Source of the DNA: Janibacter sp. A1S7
GTDB taxonomy: Bacteria > Actinomycetota > Actinomycetes > Actinomycetales > Dermatophilaceae
DNA length: 64,000 nucleotides
Assembly: GCF_037198315.1 (NCBI RefSeq)
Contig: NZ_CP144913.1
Span: forward strand, 310,001-374,000
Direction of reading: 5' to 3'
Shown here: piece by piece, positions 62,001-64,000 of the stretch
Layout: every line of letters begins with the position of its first letter
How positions within the stretch are numbered: position 1 is the first letter of the stretch
The notes under the pieces: model-generated
Databases searched by the model: none
The model's input: the letters and a program-made list of their open reading frames with translations, nothing else
Told to the model about the DNA's origin: nothing
Program-made: the position numbers and the translations under genes

Positions 62001-62306
62001 TTCGCCGACCTGTTCTCTACCGCCGGGCTGTTCCTAATGGAGCTCGTGCGCCGCCTCGATACCGGTCTGACTGAGGTCATCCCCGACCAAGAGGACAGGC
62101 TGCGGCATATCCTCACGTCGCAGATATTCGAGATGAGTCACAGCGAGATCCTGCACCGCATTACCATCGAAGCTGTGTCTGGTGGCCTGCCTGAGCGTCG
62201 CGAGTGGATGGAGAGCTCGGGGCACTTTGTGTATGGCGATATCGCTCGCATGAGCACCGAGCAACGACGCCAGATCGTTGACGGAATGTTGACGGAAGGA
62301 AGCTGA
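59013..62306 (+). CDS. GIY-YIG nuclease-SF2 helicase protein with degenerate methyltransferase region
   Basis: A 1097-residue protein. Residues 15-106 resemble a GIY-YIG (T5orf172-type) nuclease: VYSW (Tyr17), KIGYT (32-36), Arg44 and TEWHHF (Glu102). A SF2 helicase follows: motif I AKPRFGKT (about 163), motif II DEAH (about 283), motif III LSGTPF, motif V TTGVTVPEW and motif VI QAAFRAQNP. Residues 723-850 form a long charged coiled coil. The end holds a second, degenerate methyltransferase N-half: motif X VFTPQPVVKKM (969) and motif I FADLFSTAG (997). It should be the restriction and translocation subunit. GTG start overlaps the previous gene by four bases. Confidence 0.82.
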   Translation: MTSPKIATFRQINPMVYSWRTPDVPKYDGWEKIGYTALQTVDDRIAQQASQMSVKKEKVWARRAVFTSETGGQFTDTDFHAYLKQHGVKREFAPDAQPQQTEWHHFTPAPKSSLDYFNAFAGQDYSDLQTGSEDDYVLRPEQQDAVAQAMAAFVRGSEEVLWNAKPRFGKTLTTYHLMRELDAVRVLIVTNRPAIANSWFDDFTRFIGHQTTFKFVSESPSLAHRSPMTRAQWIAYSNEHMDKDPRVVEFLSLQDLKGSQYFGGTHNKLKHIADFQWDLLVIDEAHEGVDTTKTDIAFDQIKRKHTLHLSGTPFKALSAGRFTDDEIFNWTYEDEQQARTDWDDRTQENPYAALPTLNLLTYQLSRMITDRLAEGVAIDEDEASVDFTFDLNQFFATKDNGFFVYEAEVTKFLDTLTTNDKYPYSTPELRDEIRHSFWLLNRVASAKALEKLLKVHPVFKDYTVVLAAGDGRTEEDDPVAIGKSLGKVREAIGDAEASGGKTITLSVGQLTTGVTVPEWTAVIMLSNMSSPAQYMQAAFRAQNPHTFERDGDVYQKTNSYIFDFAPERTLTIVDTFANNLSPNPPLSAEIRRDNIRRLLNFFPVLGEDSEGRMIELDASQVLTFPQVFKAREVVRRGFLSNLLFDNVAGIFRYSEHVKEILDKLPTAKGGKVKKGETLEIPQPPPTTDPNGNVQVDETVINPKVAELGPPVWAVEEIPVIDPATPVAKAVAEVAKFVTGQTGTKREELKDAYQLTKKQVERDVKRTEQLVADKVERALTDHQIAQKHLQDEFEAAATETEADEVKSRQAGETEAFKTDLAAIVEDVMEAIVPEVVKREETKSEQKRADQTMEDARSHLRGFARTIPMFLMAYGDRGLVLSNFDDYTPDDVFEEITGITEDEFRLLRDGQDVTEEDGTVVKIPGLFDEAVFNQSVQEFLDKKEALADYFNDSQTESIFAYIPQQKTSLVFTPQPVVKKMVDLLEVENPGIFTDPDKTFADLFSTAGLFLMELVRRLDTGLTEVIPDQEDRLRHILTSQIFEMSHSEILHRITIEAVSGGLPERREWMESSGHFVYGDIARMSTEQRRQIVDGMLTEGS

Positions 62307-63355
62307 TGATGGGAAAGAAGTTTGACGTCGTGATCGGCAACCCGCCGTATCAGAGTGAGGCCGTTCGTGAGGGTGGTCGAAGCGAGCCGCTCTACCACCT
62401 CTTCTTGGATGCCGCATACGAGGTCGGTCAACAGGCGGTCATCATCACGCCCGCACGATTCCTATCCAATGCAGGCCAGACGCCGAAGGCGTGGAACTCC
62501 AAGATGCTCGCGGACAAACATCTTCGAGTCGCATACTTCGAACCGGACTCGGGCAAACTCTTTCCTGAAATTACCGACACGATCAAGGGCGGCATCGTCG
62601 TCACCCACCGCGACTCGGAACGGATCCTCGGGCCGATCGGTACATTCGCCCGTCACACTGCCCTTGGCGGAGTACTACATAAAGTCGACCGTGCGAGCGT
62701 CGCGTCGCTCATGACGGTTGTCTCTGCAAAGGGCGCGTTTCGATATACAAACAAGATGTTCGAAGACTACCCAGATGCATCGGAGATGATCCCAAACGGG
62801 AGCAGCAACATGGTTGTTGGCTTCAACACCCTTCCATCTATATGGCATACCGATAGGCCGAACGACGGCCATGTCTACGCGGTCGTGCATGGCCTTGATT
62901 CGACGAGGCGTACGTCGCGATACATTCGACGGGACTACATCACTGGACCGGATTCGTTCGACAAGTGGAAGGTAGCAATCGCGAAGGTAAACGGCACGGG
63001 TTCGACCACTGACTTCTTCGGGCTGCCCCTGACGAACCCGTTCGTGCTCAACCCAGGTGTGGGTGTGACGCTTACGTTCATGACGATCGGCGCGTTCGAT
63101 TCGGAGATGGAGGCGAACGCGTGCCTCAAGTATCTAAAGACGAAGTTCGCGCGTGCGATGCTGGGCGTGTTGAAGGTGACTCAGGACAACGCGCGCGGGA
63201 CTTGGAAGCACGTCCCCCTCCAAGACTTCACCAGTAGCTCCGACATTGCTTGGGCGAAGTCGATCCCCGAGATCGACCAGCAGCTCTACGCCAAGTATGG
63301 ACTCGATGCGGACGAGATTTCCTTCATTGAAGAAGAGGTAAAGCCGATGGCATGA
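62306..63355 (+). CDS. Eco57I-type methyltransferase catalytic half with target-recognition region
   Basis: A 349-residue protein that begins abruptly at the catalytic core: FDVVIGNPPYQ (NPPY at residues 12-15) and QAVIITPARFLSNAG, with no SAM-binding motif I. The rest, with TPKAWNSKMLADKHLRV and FPEITDTIKGGIVV, matches Eco57I-class RM methyltransferases, and the variable second half is the likely target-recognition region. It must borrow the SAM-binding half from the first gene or from the helicase protein's C-terminus. The ATG overlaps the previous stop and follows GGAAGGAAG. Codon use is more AT-rich than in the neighbours. Confidence 0.82.
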   Translation: MMGKKFDVVIGNPPYQSEAVREGGRSEPLYHLFLDAAYEVGQQAVIITPARFLSNAGQTPKAWNSKMLADKHLRVAYFEPDSGKLFPEITDTIKGGIVVTHRDSERILGPIGTFARHTALGGVLHKVDRASVASLMTVVSAKGAFRYTNKMFEDYPDASEMIPNGSSNMVVGFNTLPSIWHTDRPNDGHVYAVVHGLDSTRRTSRYIRRDYITGPDSFDKWKVAIAKVNGTGSTTDFFGLPLTNPFVLNPGVGVTLTFMTIGAFDSEMEANACLKYLKTKFARAMLGVLKVTQDNARGTWKHVPLQDFTSSSDIAWAKSIPEIDQQLYAKYGLDADEISFIEEEVKPMA

Positions 63356-63398
63356 CTCAAAAGGACCTTGATGGCCACCTGCACCTAACGGGTTGATG

Positions 63399-63436
63399 CC
63401 TCGGAGGGGCGTCGCGCATGGCGCTACCCTCCGAGG
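63399..63436. terminator. Hairpin between restriction operon and phosphatase gene
   Basis: A perfect 10-bp stem (63399-63408 with 63427-63436) with an 18-base loop lies between two convergent genes, 43 bases after the last restriction-modification stop codon. It probably ends both transcripts. Confidence 0.7.
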
Positions 63437-63454
63437 AATGCTGCATGGATCAAT

Positions 63455-64000
63455 TTAATCGCCTGAGAGATCAATCACGATTGCCGTCTTGTCGTCATGT
63501 GGCTTGCTGCGTGGCCATTGAGATGCGTTTGAGTCCGCTGCTTCGATCGCATGCGTCGCATGAACGGCGTTATGTGGGCCAATTGCTGCGAAACGGCCCC
63601 ATGTAGGGACGGTCTTGTAGGTGACGCAGGACGCCGCTCCGTCGCTGGCTAACACAATGGCAGTGAGCGTATCTCGCTGGACGGCGATCAGATCCGCCTT
63701 GTTGGCGGCCTTTGGTTCGGCGCCAGCGATCCAGTAGCCCCCGGGCCTGTTCCGCGCCATGGCTTGATGCTCTTGAAGATCCTGCAGGAGAGCTCGGTGT
63801 TCTTCATCGAAGCCGTGTCCCTGGCGGAGCCGCGATCGGTACTCCTTCCGCAGCGACGGGGCGACATCCGCTACCCGTGTGTTGGTGAGGACGGTCTCGT
63901 CTCCCTCGCCGATGAGAGCGACGGTGCTGTCGCCGAGGACGTACGCCTCGACTGTCTCGCTTGACCACCGGGCCAAGGCGATCGTGCTCGTAGGGCAGGT
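63455..64000 (-). CDS. PP2C-family protein phosphatase, N-terminus cut off
   Basis: The frame is open to the right window edge, giving 181 residues of the C-terminal part. The stretch VEAYVLGDSTVALIG, TAIVLASDGAASCV (the metal-binding Asp-Gly of the domain) and the end DDKTAIVID (the closing metal Asp) are PP2C signatures. The N-terminal metal motifs are outside the window. PP2C proteins remove phosphate from Ser/Thr. It lies on the mobile region next to the restriction operon; a link to it is possible but not shown. Confidence 0.72.
   Translation of the reverse strand, partial: TCPTSTIALARWSSETVEAYVLGDSTVALIGEGDETVLTNTRVADVAPSLRKEYRSRLRQGHGFDEEHRALLQDLQEHQAMARNRPGGYWIAGAEPKAANKADLIAVQRDTLTAIVLASDGAASCVTYKTVPTWGRFAAIGPHNAVHATHAIEAADSNASQWPRSKPHDDKTAIVIDLSGD

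Larger units (their letters stand above)
47366..64000. mobile_element. End of an integrative conjugative element (continues beyond the window)
   Basis: The region begins at a tRNA-Arg 3' fragment and holds IS remnants, an AbiTii gene, a VirB2-VirB4-VirB6-type conjugation operon, a restriction-modification operon and a phosphatase gene. GC content and codon choice are more varied than in the left 47 kb, and the GAAGGGGG word nearly disappears. Relaxase, coupling protein, integrase and replication genes are not present and are expected to the right, near the intact tRNA gene. Confidence 0.75.

Overview
The window is about 64 kb of high-GC DNA from an actinobacterium. An IdeR-type regulator, an MprA/MprB/PepD-like cluster, a WXG100 protein, XPB helicase beside its helicase-associated partner, a long-form cold-shock protein with DUF3027, and an NlpC/P60 gene behind a c-di-AMP riboswitch all point to Actinomycetia. 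The GC skew of codons and the gene set fit a Janibacter-like member of Intrasporangiaceae, but that family-level placement is inference.

Positions 1 to about 47,360 are ordinary chromosome: the 3' end of a PhoD-like phosphatase, a MacB-type ABC exporter, a lone WXG100 protein and a DUF2339 membrane protein; the mprA-mprB-pepD-like stress cluster; an ectoine-type uptake system ehuBCDA; XPB helicase, a DUF4190 protein, HMG-CoA lyase, the helicase-associated protein, an MFS gene broken by a one-base insertion, an aldose epimerase, cold-shock/DUF3027 genes and an NCS2 purine permease. A DUF559/AbiEi-like endonuclease gene sits at 25 kb between two arrays of 19-bp repeats. Then follow MarR plus MFS, serC, a lipoprotein, citrate synthase, two tandem acyltransferase-SGNH proteins, pdxH, a three-gene operon (thioesterase-like, SDR, iron alcohol dehydrogenase/transhydrogenase), ideR, the riboswitch-controlled NlpC/P60 hydrolase, and a complete Mnh/Mrp antiporter operon.

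At about 47,366 the sequence changes. A 3' fragment of a tRNA-Arg(CCU) gene marks a likely attachment site, and from there to the right edge the DNA looks like one end of an integrative conjugative element. It holds inverted-repeat structures, an IS481 remnant whose matching ends enclose an IF2_N-domain gene, an AbiTii gene, a type IV secretion operon (VirB2-like, TcpE-like, VirB4 ATPase, VirB6-like, VirB8/TcpC-like, and a lysozyme/M23 cell-wall hydrolase), two small genes of unknown role, and a three-gene restriction-modification operon. No relaxase, coupling protein or integrase is visible; they would be to the right.

The restriction operon is the most striking system. A methyltransferase SAM-binding half (gene 1) is followed by a 1097-residue protein with a GIY-YIG-like domain, an SF2 helicase, a coiled coil and a second, degenerate methyltransferase motif I region (gene 2), and then by a methyltransferase catalytic half with NPPY plus a probable target-recognition region (gene 3). 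All three overlap by a few bases. A partial PP2C phosphatase gene converges on it at the window edge.

The octamer GAAGGGGG (or its complement) occurs roughly thirty times in the first 47 kb but only about twice in the last 16.6 kb, which supports a foreign origin for the right-hand region.
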